A stretch of DNA of 64,000 bases from Rhodovulum kholense (GCF_003053725.1 NZ_QAYC01000007.1:124001-188000), one strand, 5' to 3'. Shown: positions 25,838-37,042, counted from the first letter of the stretch. Numbers and translations are program-made. Notes: generated from the sequence alone by a model not told the origin.

Positions 25838-27426
25838 CCGAGCCCGCGCCCGTCACTGACAGCGCTCCCGACCGCGAGGCGACCTATGCACTGATGGAGG
25901 TGGGCGGCGGGGTGATCGGCATCGACATCGCGCATCTGTCCGAGGTCTATCCGATCGACGCGCTCTCGCCGCTTCTGGTGGCGCATCCGGCGCTGATGGG
26001 CGCGATCCGCCTGCGCGGCCACATCATTCCGCTGGTCGATCCGCGGGCGGTCTCGGGGATCGGCCCGGTCGGCGGCCAGCCCGGTATTGCCGCGATCCTC
26101 ACCCAGGCCGACCGCGTCGTCGCGCTGGCGGTGAACGCGATTACGGGCCTCGCACGGCTCCGCGGCGGCGACGTGCAGCGGCTTGCCTCGGGCGATGCCA
26201 ACGCGCCCTTCTTCGTGGGCGGCTTCTTTCACGGCGGCAAGCTGGTGAATGTGGTCGACCCGGCGGCGATCTTTTCTCTGACTGGCCTGCCCACCGCGAC
26301 CCGGTTCCGCCGCGACGAACGCGACCGCGACGCGACCGGCGAAGGGCGTGCCTATCTGACCTTCCGGGCGGGGGGCGCCACCTTCGCCGCCCCGGCGGTC
26401 GAGGTGCATCGCACGCTTCCGCGCCAGGAGGTCGAACGCAACGCGCTGACCGGCGGCGACTGCCTCGGATCGGTCACCGTGAATGGCCTGCGCATCCCGG
26501 TGCTCGACGCCCCCGGCATTCTCGGGCTCGGCGCCGCGCGCGAACGGCCCAATCCGGAAATCGTCGTTTTCGGCTTCTCGGGCGACCGCCTGATCGGTCT
26601 CGCGGTCGATGTCATCAGCAATATCGCGAGCTTCCGGCAGAAAGACCTGCAGGCCGCGCCTGCGCTTCTGGGCAGCGGCGCGGGCAGCGTCGCCGCCGTC
26701 GCCGTCGCCTCCGACGGGGCCCAGACCTACGTGGTCAGGGTCGAGCGTCTGCGCGAGATGAAAGGGCTGCAGGCCATTGCCGAGATGTCGGCGCCGGTGG
26801 CGCCGCAGGCCGTCCGGACAGCCTCGTCCGCCGCCGGCCCGGCCGCCGGCGCGGAGCCCTCGGACCAGTCCGCCCCGCCCGAGGGCGAGGCAAAGACCGC
26901 GACCGTGGACGCAACCGGGATCGCGGCCGAAATCCTTCCGGAAACCGACGCGCCCCCCTCCCCCGACGCGCTGGTCCGGGACCGGCGCCGCTATCTGATC
27001 TTCCAGGCCGGAACCGCCCATGCCGCCCCGATCGAGTCGGTCGCGCGCATCATCGAGCCGCCCGCCGCGATCACGCCGATCGCCCATCCGTTCCCCGGGG
27101 TCCTCGGGTTCTTTTCGGTCGACGGGGCGACGACGACCCTGGTTTGCCTGTCGCGCTTTCTGGGCGCGGGCGCGCCGCGCAAGGGACAGCACCAAAGGGT
27201 GTTGCTGGTCGGATCGGGCGACCGCCGGATCGGCTTTCTGGTCCCCTCTGTCGAGGGGATCGAGGCCGCGACCTGGCGCGCGCTCAACACCGCCGCGGCG
27301 CCGTTCCGCGAACAGATGGTCAGCCTCGGCCGGGGCACCGATCTGCGGGTCCTGCCCTGCCTCGACATCTGCCGGCTGGCCGCCGACATCGCCGAGAGGT
27401 TCCACGACCACAACGTCTATGCCTGA
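25834..27426 (+). CDS. triple CheW-domain protein
   Basis: A 530-residue protein with three consecutive CheW-like SH3 domains, roughly 15-155, 170-310 and 385-525. Each shows the features of CheW: a short beta-strand start such as [21 protein letters not shown], a middle [16 protein letters not shown] and the alternating hydrophobic pattern of the fold; a linker rich in Ala/Pro separates the second and third. Ordinary CheW has one domain of about 150 residues and bridges receptors to CheA. Three in one chain could act as an array scaffold or bind several receptors. It is encoded four bases into the chemoreceptor gene, implying the two products work together. No cheA is in the window. Confidence 0.88.
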   Translation: MTEPAPVTDSAPDREATYALMEVGGGVIGIDIAHLSEVYPIDALSPLLVAHPALMGAIRLRGHIIPLVDPRAVSGIGPVGGQPGIAAILTQADRVVALAVNAITGLARLRGGDVQRLASGDANAPFFVGGFFHGGKLVNVVDPAAIFSLTGLPTATRFRRDERDRDATGEGRAYLTFRAGGATFAAPAVEVHRTLPRQEVERNALTGGDCLGSVTVNGLRIPVLDAPGILGLGAARERPNPEIVVFGFSGDRLIGLAVDVISNIASFRQKDLQAAPALLGSGAGSVAAVAVASDGAQTYVVRVERLREMKGLQAIAEMSAPVAPQAVRTASSAAGPAAGAEPSDQSAPPEGEAKTATVDATGIAAEILPETDAPPSPDALVRDRRRYLIFQAGTAHAAPIESVARIIEPPAAITPIAHPFPGVLGFFSVDGATTTLVCLSRFLGAGAPRKGQHQRVLLVGSGDRRIGFLVPSVEGIEAATWRALNTAAAPFREQMVSLGRGTDLRVLPCLDICRLAADIAERFHDHNVYA

Positions 27427-27450
27427 CCCGCACGCTCCCGGTGGGGTCGA

Positions 27451-30400
27451 TCAGACCGGCCCGCGCGTCTCGATCCGGCTGCCGGCGGGGTCCTTGCGCA
27501 CATAGAACCCGTTCGGGATCGCCTCCTGCACCAGCGGCACATGCGATATCAGCCCGACCGCGCGAGTGCGCCCGACCAGCGCGCCCAGCGCCTGCAGCAC
27601 CCGGTCGAGCGTTCCGGCACCGTTCTCGGTATCGAGGCTGCCGAAGCCCTCGTCGATGAAGATCGTGTCGAGCCGAACCTTTCCGTTGGCGCTTTCCACC
27701 ACGTCGGCCAACCCCAGCGCCAGAGCCAACGCCGCGATGAAGGTTTCGCCCCCCGACAACGTGGCGGTCGGCCGTGCCTTGCCGGTGAACAGGTCGAAGA
27801 CCTGCAGCCCCAGCCCGCGCCGCCCGCGCCCGCCGCCCTCGGTCTCGCGTTCCAGCCGGTAGCGCCCGGCGCTCATCGGCACCAACCGCCGGTTGGCCGC
27901 CGTCAGGACCCGGTCGAACATCGCGCCGATGGCGTAGGTCTCGAGGTCGAGCCCCTGCGGATTGCGCCCGTCAAACAGCGCGGCCAGCGACCGAAGCGGC
28001 CCCGAGGCGGTCTCTTCGGCCTCGAGCCGCCGCAGCGTGTCGGCCAGATCGTCCCGCAGCGCGGCAAGATGATCGCGGGCATGCCCTGCCCCGGACCGTT
28101 GCTCGGTCGCCGCCGACAGCCGCGCCTCGGCGGCCTCCAGTGCCGCGCGCAACGCCTCCAGATCCGGCCGGTCCCGGCCCGCGATCGCCTCGGCCGTGGC
28201 GCGGGCCCGTTCTTCTGCGACCGCGAGTGCACGGCCATGGGCCTCGACCGCCGCGCGGTCCTCTTCGAGCCGGGCAATGGCGGGTTTCAGGTCCGCCAGA
28301 TCCGCCGCCGACAACCCGCTTTCGGCCAGCCGCCCGGCAAAGGCCTGCCGCGCGGCCTCGTGCCGGGCGCGCGCCTCGGCCATCGCGCGCACCGCCGCCT
28401 CATGCGCGGCCCGCGCCGCCAACACCGCCTCGCGGCTGTCGGCTGCCGCCTGAACCGCCGAGGCGCGGGCCGCCTCGCGCGCCGCCAATGCCGCCTTCCG
28501 CGACCCAAGCGCCGCGGTCAGCGCCGGCTCGCTGCGCAGCGCCTGGGGAACCGGCGCCAGCATCGCCTCGATCCGCGCGGACTCGCGCAGAGCCACCGCC
28601 TCGCGCTCGGCGATGGCGTCGCGGCACCGGTCGCGCGCGGTTTCGGCCGCCGCCACCGCCGCATCGAGCCGCGCCAGAAGGCCCTCGGCCACGGCGATTT
28701 CGGTCTCGGCCCCAAGCGCGGCAAGCCCTTCATGCGTCGCCCTGATCCGGTCTTTCAGGGTGGCCGCATCGGTCCGGGGCCGGTCGAGCCCCGCCAGCCG
28801 GTCCTGCCGGTCGGCCAGCACGCCGCGTTCCGAGGCCAGCGCGCGCTCGGCCTCGCGCAGCACCCGGTCGGCCTCGTCCCAGGCGGCGCGCATGGCCTTC
28901 AGCACCGCCTCGGGTCCGGACGGATCGCCTGCCCCGGCAGCGGCGGGCGCCGGATGGTCGGTCGCGCCGCAAACCGGACAAGGTGCGCCGGGCCGCAGAC
29001 CGGCCGCAAGCTGCATTGCCTGCGCCTGCGCCAGCCGGTTCTCGGCCCCGGTCAGGTCGTCGCGCGCGGCCCGGGCCCGGCGCGCCGCCGCCTCCTGCGC
29101 CGCCGCCAGCCGGGCCACGGTCTCGGTCGACTCGGCCACGTTACGCAGCGCCGTCTCGACCGCGCGGGCGGCCTTCATCTCGGCCTCGAGCGCCTGCAGT
29201 CGGGCCGACAGCAGCTCGCGATTGGCCGATGTCTGCCGCGCCGCCTGCACCGCCTCGGCCGCCTTGCCGCGTTGCGCCATGCGCTGGGTCAGGGCGCCTT
29301 GCGCCGCGACAAGCTCGCCCTGCGCCGCCTCGGCCAGTGCACGCGCCTCCTGCGCTCGTCGCTGCAGGCCGGCCGCCGCGGACAGCGTCTCGGCATGGCG
29401 GGCCAGCGTTTCCACCTCGCGGCGGAGCGTCTCGGTCTCGGGCGCCCGGGCGGCTTCGGCCTCGGCCCGGACGGCGGCGCGCTTCGCGGCGGCTTCGGCG
29501 GCCTCAAGCCGGGCCTCGGCGGCGTCCCCCCGCGCGGTCGCCGACTGCGTGTCGCGCGCGGCCTCGGCCACCCGCGCCTCGATATCGACCAGAAGCCGCG
29601 CGCGGTCAGCGCGGCGGACCTGCTCGGCCAGGGCGGCCATCGCGGGCGCCGCCTCGCGGGCGTCGGCAAGGGCACGTTCGGCCGCTGCAGCAGCCTGAAA
29701 ATGCGCCTCGGCCTGCTCGGCCGCGGCAAGCCCCGCGCGCGCCGCCGCCGCCTCGCCCAAAGCGGCCGCCTCGGCCGTCCGGGTTGCCGCAAGCCGCGCC
29801 TCGGCCTCGGCCAGACCCGCCTCCAGCGCCTCCATCCCGTCGAAGCCCTCGGCCGCGAGCCGCCCGTCGCAAACCGCGCGCGCCTCGCGCAGGGTGCGTT
29901 CCAGCATCTCGGCCTCGGCCTTCATCGCCTGCGCCAGCCGCCGGTACAGCGACACGTCGAACAGCTCGCGCAGGATCTCCAGCCGGTCGCGGGTGCGCGC
30001 GGCAAGGAAGGTCTCGAACCGGCCCTGGGGCAGCAGCACGATCTGGCGGAACTGCGCGGGCCCATAGCCCAGAAGCCCGGTCACCGCCGCCGCGACCGCG
30101 CCCACCTTCTTTTCGGCCAGCACCTTGCCGCGACCCGCAGGCCCGATCCGGTCGAGCGCGAGGCCGGTTGCGTCGAAAAGATAAGCCTCGTGCGGGTCGC
30201 GGGTGTCGCCGCTGCCGCGGGCCTTGGGGCGCGCCTGGTCGGGGCGGCGCAAGAGCACATAGCGTTTCTCGCCCAGATCGAAGACGAATTCGACCTCGGT
30301 CGGCATGTCGGGATCGGCATGATCGGCCCTCAGCGACGGCGCGTCCTGTTCGGCCCGCGCCGCCTCGCCGAACAGCGCGAAGGTCATCGCGCTGAAGATC

Positions 30401-30528
30401 GTCGACTTGCCCGATCCGGTCTGGCCGTAGATCCCGAACAGCCCCGCCTCCACGGCGGCACGGAAATCGACCACCTCGCGGCCGGGAAACGGGCCGAAGG
30501 CCTGCAGGATCAGGCGAACCGGTCTCAT
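27451..30528 (-). CDS. sbcC: nuclease SbcCD subunit C (SMC-like ATPase)
   Basis: A 1025-residue SMC-like ATPase. Walker A GQTGSGKST is at 35-43, long alanine/glutamate/arginine-rich coiled coils flank the zinc-hook CPVCGATDHP at about 515, the ABC signature is LSGGETFIAALALALGLADVV, and Walker B is DTIFIDEGFGSLD. With SbcD it forms the Mre11/Rad50-type complex that opens hairpin and blocked DNA ends, needed for repair and for replication fork processing. The ATG at 30528 overlaps the sbcD stop by four bases. It is the last gene of a long minus-strand series. Confidence 0.97.
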   Translation of the reverse strand: MRPVRLILQAFGPFPGREVVDFRAAVEAGLFGIYGQTGSGKSTIFSAMTFALFGEAARAEQDAPSLRADHADPDMPTEVEFVFDLGEKRYVLLRRPDQARPKARGSGDTRDPHEAYLFDATGLALDRIGPAGRGKVLAEKKVGAVAAAVTGLLGYGPAQFRQIVLLPQGRFETFLAARTRDRLEILRELFDVSLYRRLAQAMKAEAEMLERTLREARAVCDGRLAAEGFDGMEALEAGLAEAEARLAATRTAEAAALGEAAAARAGLAAAEQAEAHFQAAAAAERALADAREAAPAMAALAEQVRRADRARLLVDIEARVAEAARDTQSATARGDAAEARLEAAEAAAKRAAVRAEAEAARAPETETLRREVETLARHAETLSAAAGLQRRAQEARALAEAAQGELVAAQGALTQRMAQRGKAAEAVQAARQTSANRELLSARLQALEAEMKAARAVETALRNVAESTETVARLAAAQEAAARRARAARDDLTGAENRLAQAQAMQLAAGLRPGAPCPVCGATDHPAPAAAGAGDPSGPEAVLKAMRAAWDEADRVLREAERALASERGVLADRQDRLAGLDRPRTDAATLKDRIRATHEGLAALGAETEIAVAEGLLARLDAAVAAAETARDRCRDAIAEREAVALRESARIEAMLAPVPQALRSEPALTAALGSRKAALAAREAARASAVQAAADSREAVLAARAAHEAAVRAMAEARARHEAARQAFAGRLAESGLSAADLADLKPAIARLEEDRAAVEAHGRALAVAEERARATAEAIAGRDRPDLEALRAALEAAEARLSAATEQRSGAGHARDHLAALRDDLADTLRRLEAEETASGPLRSLAALFDGRNPQGLDLETYAIGAMFDRVLTAANRRLVPMSAGRYRLERETEGGGRGRRGLGLQVFDLFTGKARPTATLSGGETFIAALALALGLADVVESANGKVRLDTIFIDEGFGSLDTENGAGTLDRVLQALGALVGRTRAVGLISHVPLVQEAIPNGFYVRKDPAGSRIETRGPV

Positions 30529-31667
30529 GCCTCCTCCTCGCGGCCACGAAGCCCGTCAAGCGTCGCGAGGATAGCCGCCAGTTCGGCTGCGTCCGGCCCC
30601 TCGCCGCGCAGCTGGGTCAGAAAATCGCCGATCACCGCCAGCGGATCGTCAAGCCCGCGCGGCGCCCCGCCCAGCGCCTTGACCTCGGGCGCCTGCATCT
30701 CGCGGGCGTAGGCCAGATCGCAGGCATTCGGAAAGACCGCGCGCAGCCGCCGCATTGCGTCGATCACCGGGGCCTCGTCGGTCAGGACCACGCGCAGGAA
30801 ATCGGTCGACAGGGGCAGTTTCAGAAGATCGGCATGGCGCCCCTCGATCACCCGCACGCCGCGGATCGGCCGGAACGGGATCGGCGCGATGCGGACCTCT
30901 CCGACGCCGTCGATCTCGACCAGGCTCATGGATTTCTCTTCGCCCGCCTCGTCGAACCCGAAGGCCAGCGGCGCCCCGGCATAGCGGACCTCGGGGCGGC
31001 CCGCCGATTGCGGGCGGTGCAGATGGCCCAGCGCGACGTATTGGGCACCGTCGAAAAGCTCGGCCCCGACCGTCTCGACCCCGCCGATCCGTGCCAGCGG
31101 CCGTTCGGCCTCACTGACAGAGGCCCCCGCGACCGTGCCATGGGCTGCGATGACCCAGCGCGCGCCCTCGGGCAGCGCGGCCCGGGCGGCGGCGATCTGG
31201 GCGCGCATCACATCCTCGGGCGAGGCGAGGCTTTCGTCGCCGAAGGCCTCGCGCGCGGCATATTCCCAGGCGAAAGGCAGCGCCGAGATCGCGACCGGGC
31301 CATGCGCATCCTCAAGGATCAGCGGCGGTTCCTCGGCCGCGACCGTGCCTCGGATCAGCGCCCGCGCGGTGTCGGTCATTACCGACATGGCCTCGATCCG
31401 GTCGCCGGAATCGTGATTTCCCGCGATCATCACCACCGCCGCGCCGGTTTCGGCCCGGACCCGGGCGAGGAAGGCGTTGAATTGGCGCACGGCGCTGGCG
31501 GGCGGGGCCGCGCGGTCGAAGACGTCGCCCGCGATCACCAGCGCGTCGACCGCGTGCTCGGCCACCGCTGCCGCGATCTGGTCCAGCACGGCAGCATGGT
31601 CGGGCTCCAGCGAGATGCCGTTGAACTGTCGGCCAAGATGAAGGTCGGCGGTATGGAGAAGTCGCAT
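30525..31667 (-). CDS. sbcD: nuclease SbcCD subunit D (Mre11-like)
   Basis: A 380-residue calcineurin-fold nuclease. The metal-binding phosphoesterase motifs are in order: HTADLHLG (5-12), GDVFDR (about 50), GNHD (about 84), AHG in the middle and GHLHRPQ. The ATG at 31667 was chosen (MRLLHTADLHLG is the usual opening) though no strong Shine-Dalgarno is visible; a TTG seven codons upstream is the only alternative. It overlaps the following sbcC by four bases. Together they form the SbcCD complex acting on DNA ends. Confidence 0.95.
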   Translation of the reverse strand: MRLLHTADLHLGRQFNGISLEPDHAAVLDQIAAAVAEHAVDALVIAGDVFDRAAPPASAVRQFNAFLARVRAETGAAVVMIAGNHDSGDRIEAMSVMTDTARALIRGTVAAEEPPLILEDAHGPVAISALPFAWEYAAREAFGDESLASPEDVMRAQIAAARAALPEGARWVIAAHGTVAGASVSEAERPLARIGGVETVGAELFDGAQYVALGHLHRPQSAGRPEVRYAGAPLAFGFDEAGEEKSMSLVEIDGVGEVRIAPIPFRPIRGVRVIEGRHADLLKLPLSTDFLRVVLTDEAPVIDAMRRLRAVFPNACDLAYAREMQAPEVKALGGAPRGLDDPLAVIGDFLTQLRGEGPDAAELAAILATLDGLRGREEEA

Positions 31668-31739
31668 GCCGGAAATCCGTTCCGCCAATCGGGACCGAAG
31701 TCTAGAAGCAGGGGCGAAGCCCGGTCAAGCGGGTGCGCC

Positions 31740-31916
31740 TCAGCGCATGAAGCGCGCGGCCTCGATCCAGTCGACCATGGCCATGTCGATCTGGCGCAGG
31801 ATCTCGGCGGCGCGGTCGGGTTCGTTGCGGTTTTCCAGTGCATCCAGCGCCATATGCAGCGCCCGGTGCATCTGTTGCACCCCGTCGATCGCCTCGCGGC
31901 TGGCCACAGGTTTCAT
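31740..31916 (-). CDS. small helical protein of unknown function
   Basis: A 58-residue soluble protein beginning MKPVASREAIDGVQQMHRAL, entirely predicted helical with charged faces, ending WIEAARFMR. ATG 31916 has AGGAG 6 bases upstream, which supports real translation. It lies between the metallohydrolase gene and sbcD, 72 bases before sbcD, on the same strand. No family was recognised. Confidence 0.6.
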   Translation of the reverse strand: MKPVASREAIDGVQQMHRALHMALDALENRNEPDRAAEILRQIDMAMVDWIEAARFMR

Positions 31917-31997
31917 GCCCGCTCCTGTCTTGTCTCCGGTCCCGAAGGGCAGAGATGGACCGGAACCCCGGCCCGAGGCAAGACCCAAGCCAAGGGC

Positions 31998-32915
31998 TCA
32001 GCGCCAGATCGGGTTCGACCAGGCCCGCCGCCCCGCCGCGTCGATCACCGTCACCCGCAGCCAGGGCGAAGCCGCGCAGCGCCCCAGCGGCACCCGCGCG
32101 CGGGTCATCGCGGCGCCATGGCAGGCCACCGCCGCCGAGCCCCGGCCCTGCACGATCACCGTCGAGACCGCCGAACACGCGACCTCGACCGCGTCCCCGT
32201 CCAGCGCGACCCCGCGCAGCTCGGGTCCCTGGGTCGCATAGAACCGCCCGGCCTTCAGCGCGGCCAGCAACGCCTCGGGCGCGTTCTCTTCGGCCTTGAC
32301 CATGACCCAGCCGCCGAAATGGTCGGGCTCGGTGAAATGCGCGTCGTCGGTCGCGATCAGGCTCAGCCGCCGGCCCTCGGTCAGCAGCAGATCGGCGATG
32401 CCGAACCCGTCGGCCCGGTCGCTGCCGACAGCGCAGCCGTGATTGTAGACCTCGACCGCATGGGCGGCCTCGATCCCGCGCGCATCGGCCAGCGTCAGCC
32501 CCGACCATTGCGGGTGGGCGATGGCCACGAACGCCCCGGCCGCAGCCGCCCGGGCAGCGATGGCGGCGCCGGTTTCCTGCCCCTCGGCGGGGGCGAAATC
32601 GGGCGCATGGCCGGGCGCGAAATCGGCGGGCAGGCCCACGGCCAGGATATGCCACAGCTCGCCATTGGCCATCGCGCCCGAATGCAGCTCGGCCCCCAGA
32701 AGCGTGGTGAAGCCCGCGCCCCGGAACGGACGGGTATCGGCCACCGGATAGCCGTAAAGCCCAATGAAATGGTCGGTCAGCGCGATGAAATCGTAGCCCT
32801 GCGCGGCATAGCGGCGACAGACCTCGGCCGACGGCAGCACCCCGTCCGACAGGGTGGAATGGGTGTGCAGGTTGCCGCGAAAGAACCGCCCGGGCGCGGT
32901 GAAGGCATCGGTCAT
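31998..32915 (-). CDS. CehA/McbA-type PHP metallohydrolase
   Basis: A 305-residue protein with the PHP-domain signature: NLHTHSTLSDG near the N-terminus (His17 and His19), FIALTDH, GAELHSG, AIAHPQWSG and ATDDAHF, which together would bind two or three metals in a TIM-like barrel. The C-terminal 90 residues form a beta-rich domain. Members of this family hydrolyse carbamates, phosphodiesters or related bonds; the substrate is not identifiable here. The ATG at 32915 overlaps the permease stop by four bases, so it is translationally coupled to the ABC importer and may act on the imported compound. An in-frame upstream extension lies inside the permease gene and was rejected. Confidence 0.85.
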   Translation of the reverse strand: MTDAFTAPGRFFRGNLHTHSTLSDGVLPSAEVCRRYAAQGYDFIALTDHFIGLYGYPVADTRPFRGAGFTTLLGAELHSGAMANGELWHILAVGLPADFAPGHAPDFAPAEGQETGAAIAARAAAAGAFVAIAHPQWSGLTLADARGIEAAHAVEVYNHGCAVGSDRADGFGIADLLLTEGRRLSLIATDDAHFTEPDHFGGWVMVKAEENAPEALLAALKAGRFYATQGPELRGVALDGDAVEVACSAVSTVIVQGRGSAAVACHGAAMTRARVPLGRCAASPWLRVTVIDAAGRRAWSNPIWR

Positions 32916-33715
32916 GTCGCGTGCTCCGCCGCGCGCCGCTCGCGCGCCTTCAGCGCGCCCCAGGCCAGCGCGAAAACGATTGTGGCCAGGATGAACAGGA
33001 TCCCCAGCGCATTGATCGCGGGCGAGAGCCCGAAGCGCATGCGCGACCCGATCTCGGTCACCAGCGTATGCGCGCCGCCGATGGCGAACATCGTGGTGTT
33101 GTAGTTCTCGAAGCTCTGCAGAAAGGCGATGACGGCGGCGGTCAGGATCGTCGGGCGCAGGAACGGCAGGGTGATCCGGCGAAACGCCTGGAAGGGCGTC
33201 GCCCCGAGATCGAGCGCGGCCTCTTCCAGCGCGGTGTCCTGGCGCTGCAGCCGGGCCATGAACATCAGCATGGTATAGGAGGCGATGAAGGTGGTCTGGG
33301 CGAGGATCGCGGTGAACAGCCCGGCCGAAACCTCGAGCCCGCGCCAGAAGATCACGGTCGAGATCCCGAGGATAATGCCGGGCGTCAGGAGCGGCGAGAC
33401 CATGGCGGTGTAAAGCACCCCCGCCGCCCGGGTGCCGAGCCGCCCCAGCAAAAGCGCCCCGGCCAACCCCATCGGCAGCGCCAGCGCGATCACCGCGCCC
33501 TCGATCAGCACCGAATTGGCCAGGCCCGACCACATCCGGTCGTCCTGCCAGAGCTCGACGAACCAGTGCAGGGTAAATCCCTTCCAGACCGTGACCGAGG
33601 GCGGCGAATAGGCGTTGAAGCCCGCCGCCACCATGATCCCGAGCGGCAGGAACATGTAGAGGAAGAAGACCCCCATATAGACCCGCAGAAGAAGGCCGCT
33701 GCCGGTCCGCGTCAT
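32912..33715 (-). CDS. ABC transporter permease, PotC-like
   Basis: A 267-residue permease with about six membrane helices. It has the binding-protein-dependent transport motif EEAALDLGATPFQAFRRITLP, where the ATP-binding protein docks. Residues and length fit PotC-type subunits of spermidine/putrescine or related importers. It overlaps its partner permease at its start (four bases) and the metallohydrolase at its end (four bases). Substrate unknown. Confidence 0.9.
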   Translation of the reverse strand: MTRTGSGLLLRVYMGVFFLYMFLPLGIMVAAGFNAYSPPSVTVWKGFTLHWFVELWQDDRMWSGLANSVLIEGAVIALALPMGLAGALLLGRLGTRAAGVLYTAMVSPLLTPGIILGISTVIFWRGLEVSAGLFTAILAQTTFIASYTMLMFMARLQRQDTALEEAALDLGATPFQAFRRITLPFLRPTILTAAVIAFLQSFENYNTTMFAIGGAHTLVTEIGSRMRFGLSPAINALGILFILATIVFALAWGALKARERRAAEHAT

Positions 33716-34747
33716 TTCGCGATGTCCCTCAGCCGGACCTTCAGCAATCGCATCATCAGGAAGACGAAGCCGGTGCAGACCGCCAGCAGGCTGACCGCAT
33801 AGGCCGCGCCAACGTTCCAGTCCGACGCCTGGAAGAAGCGGTTATAGACAAGCTGGGCGAACCAGGGCGCCGCGGTGCCGCGGGTCATGATATAGGGCAC
33901 CGAATAGGACCCGGCCGACAGCATGAAGGTCATGATGCAGCCGACCGCGATGCCGGGCCGGGCATGGGGCAGCACGATCCGCCGATGGATCTGCCAGGTC
34001 TTCGCGCCCAGGTCGCGCGCCGCCTCGATCTGGTTCGTATCGAGCGTTTCCAGCACGTTATAAAGCGGGAAGACCATGAACAGGATATAGGCATAGACCA
34101 TCGCCACGAAGACGCCCGACCCGCTTTCCAGAAACGGCACCGGGCCGATCCCCACCAGCCCCAGCGCCGCGTTGAGCGGCCCGCCATAGTTCAGGATCAT
34201 CTGCCAGGCAAAGACCCTGAGCAGCTCGTTGATGGCATAGGGGATGACGAGCGCCAGCATGATCAGCGCGGCCCGGCGCGGCGGTTCCAGCTTGGCGATG
34301 GCGAAGGCGATCGGATAGCAGACCGCGAAGGCGATGGCCGTGACCGCCAGCGAGGCAAGGATCGTCTTGGCGAAGATCCGCAGATGCGCCTGGCCCATCT
34401 GCGCATAGTTCGACAGGGTCCAGGTCTTGACCGGCGTGCGTTCGGCGGTTTCGAGATCGGCGATTTCGGCGGCAAGCGCCGCGCGCTCGGCGTCGATCTG
34501 CGCAAGCTTCGCCTCGGTCGCGGAAGGCGTGCGGAGCGTCCGCGCCGCCGCGCGATCAAGCATCAGCATGTCCAGCCGGTTGTAAAGCCGGTCGATCTGC
34601 ACCGACAGCTCGTCCGCGCCCGCCGGGCGGTCCATCTTCCACAGCGACTGCTCGATCATGATGACCTGCGGCGCGGCGATCAGGCCCAGCACCCAGGTCC
34701 CGGTCAAAAGCACGATCAGCGCCGCCATCGGCGCGCCAAAGCTGCGC

Positions 34748-34761
<14 letters not shown>
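33712..34761 (-). CDS. ABC transporter permease, PotB-like, with coiled-coil insertion
   Basis: A 349-residue permease with the docking loop IEAARDLGAKTWQIHRR. Between the first helix and the rest is an unusual hydrophilic stretch of about 75 residues with LAQIDAERAALAAEIADLE, which looks like a coiled coil in the periplasm. Ordinary PotB proteins are about 280-300 residues, so this insertion explains the excess. The start overlaps the ATPase gene by 14 bases. It would form the transport channel with the PotC-like subunit. Confidence 0.9.
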
Positions 34762-35851
<1,090 letters not shown>

Positions 35852-35874
35852 GCCGGGTCGGTCCGTATGGAACG

Positions 35875-35900
35875 GGCGCGGGAGGATCGCCCCCCGCGCC
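35875..35900 (-). terminator. stem-loop between substrate-binding protein and ATPase genes
   Basis: GGCGCGGG (35875-35882) and CCCGCGCC (35893-35900) form a perfect 8-bp stem with a 10-base loop. It lies just after the stop of the binding-protein gene and ahead of the ATPase gene. Such hairpins commonly protect the 5' mRNA segment or cause partial termination, giving more binding protein than transporter. Confidence 0.5.
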
Positions 35901-35911
35901 TGGCCTGAGGA

Positions 35912-37042
35912 TCAGGCGTTGGTCAGCTTTTCGACATATTCCTCGCGCACCGCCGAGAACCACGGCGTGAACATCGGCCACCACCAGAGATTGTCGATGG
36001 CATCGCCCGGATAGGCATAGGCGAAGGCTTCCTTGTTGGCGTCGCTCAGATGCTCGGCGGCGCCCATGGCGGCCGAATTGTAGCCGGTGGCGTTCGCAAA
36101 CATGCCGCCCACTTCGGGCGTCAGCAGGAAGTTGAGGAATTCATAGGCCTGCTCGACGTTTTCGGCGCCCGACGGGATCGCGGCGGTGTCCATCCAGGCC
36201 AGCGCGCCTTCCTTCGGCGCGCCATAGCGCCATTTCGGATCGGTATCGGTATGCAGCTTGATGCCGGTCGTGTCCCAGGTCTGGCCGATGGTGCAGCCGC
36301 CATCGGTGAAGGCCGAGGTCGCCTCGGTCGCGTTGTTCCAGAAGGCGCCGATATTGCCCTTGTGCGCCTTCACGAAGTCGATGCAGGCGTCGAAGATGCG
36401 GCGGTTGTCGGCCTCGGTCCTGTAGACATCCATGCCGCGGTTCGAGGGCAGCTCGCCGATGGCATCGAGATAGATCGCAAGGCTCGTCAGCACCGATTTC
36501 TGCCGCATCGCCACCTTGCCCGCCAGCCCGTCGGCCCAGAGATGGCCATAGGACAGCTCGCCCGGCGCGATGTCGATCGCGCTCGAATCCCAGGTGATGC
36601 CCTCGGTGCCCCAGTCGAAGGGCACCAGATAGCGCTTGCCGCGATGGGCCGCGCCCAGTTCCAGCGAGGACCGCCACAGCGCGGGCTGGATGCGTTCGAC
36701 CTTCAGGCGGCTTTCGTCGATCTCGGCCAGCAGGCCGCCCTCGTCATAGTTCGGGCGGGTGTCGATCGACGGAAACAGGATGTCGAAGCCCTTGCCGCCG
36801 GCGGCGCGCAGCTTCGAGGCGGCTTCCTCGTTCGACCCGTAGGTCGAGACGTTGACCTTGATGCCGGTGGCGTCGGTGAAGGCGGCCGGGATCTCGCCGT
36901 TCTGGAAGTAGTCGCCCCAGGCAAAGACATTGACCTCGCCCGACGAGGCCAGGGCGCGGCGCGCGACCAGGGGCGCGGCCAGCGCGGCAGCGCCGGTCGC
37001 CAGAACGACGCGGCGCGAGAGGGAAGGAACCGTCGATTTCAT
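35912..37042 (-). CDS. ABC transporter substrate-binding protein, PotD-like, Tat-type signal
   Basis: A 376-residue periplasmic binding protein starting MKSTVPSLSRRVVLATGAAA, a twin-arginine-type leader ending with ARRALAS. The mature part begins with VNVFAWGDYFQNGEIP and has NYDEGGLLAEID and WDSSAIDIAPGE, typical of spermidine/putrescine-binding proteins. The start ATG at 37042 has AGGAG upstream. It is the first gene of the importer operon. The actual ligand might be a polyamine, an amino-sugar or another cation; it is not fixed by sequence. Confidence 0.93.
   Translation of the reverse strand: MKSTVPSLSRRVVLATGAAALAAPLVARRALASSGEVNVFAWGDYFQNGEIPAAFTDATGIKVNVSTYGSNEEAASKLRAAGGKGFDILFPSIDTRPNYDEGGLLAEIDESRLKVERIQPALWRSSLELGAAHRGKRYLVPFDWGTEGITWDSSAIDIAPGELSYGHLWADGLAGKVAMRQKSVLTSLAIYLDAIGELPSNRGMDVYRTEADNRRIFDACIDFVKAHKGNIGAFWNNATEATSAFTDGGCTIGQTWDTTGIKLHTDTDPKWRYGAPKEGALAWMDTAAIPSGAENVEQAYEFLNFLLTPEVGGMFANATGYNSAAMGAAEHLSDANKEAFAYAYPGDAIDNLWWWPMFTPWFSAVREEYVEKLTNA

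Noticed and set aside
27541-30711. Very long open frame antisense to sbcC/sbcD
   Set aside because: It is the complement of two well-identified genes; its product is Arg/Gly/Pro-rich without any family motif, as expected for mirror frames in high-GC DNA.
32916-33533. N-terminal extension of the PHP metallohydrolase
   Set aside because: Same reason: it covers the permease gene in another frame and is low-complexity Arg/Gly-rich.
35875-35900. Rho-independent terminator separating the binding protein from the rest of the importer
   Set aside because: No T-run follows and the ATPase gene lies only 24 bases further, so a partial or stabilising hairpin is more likely than full termination.
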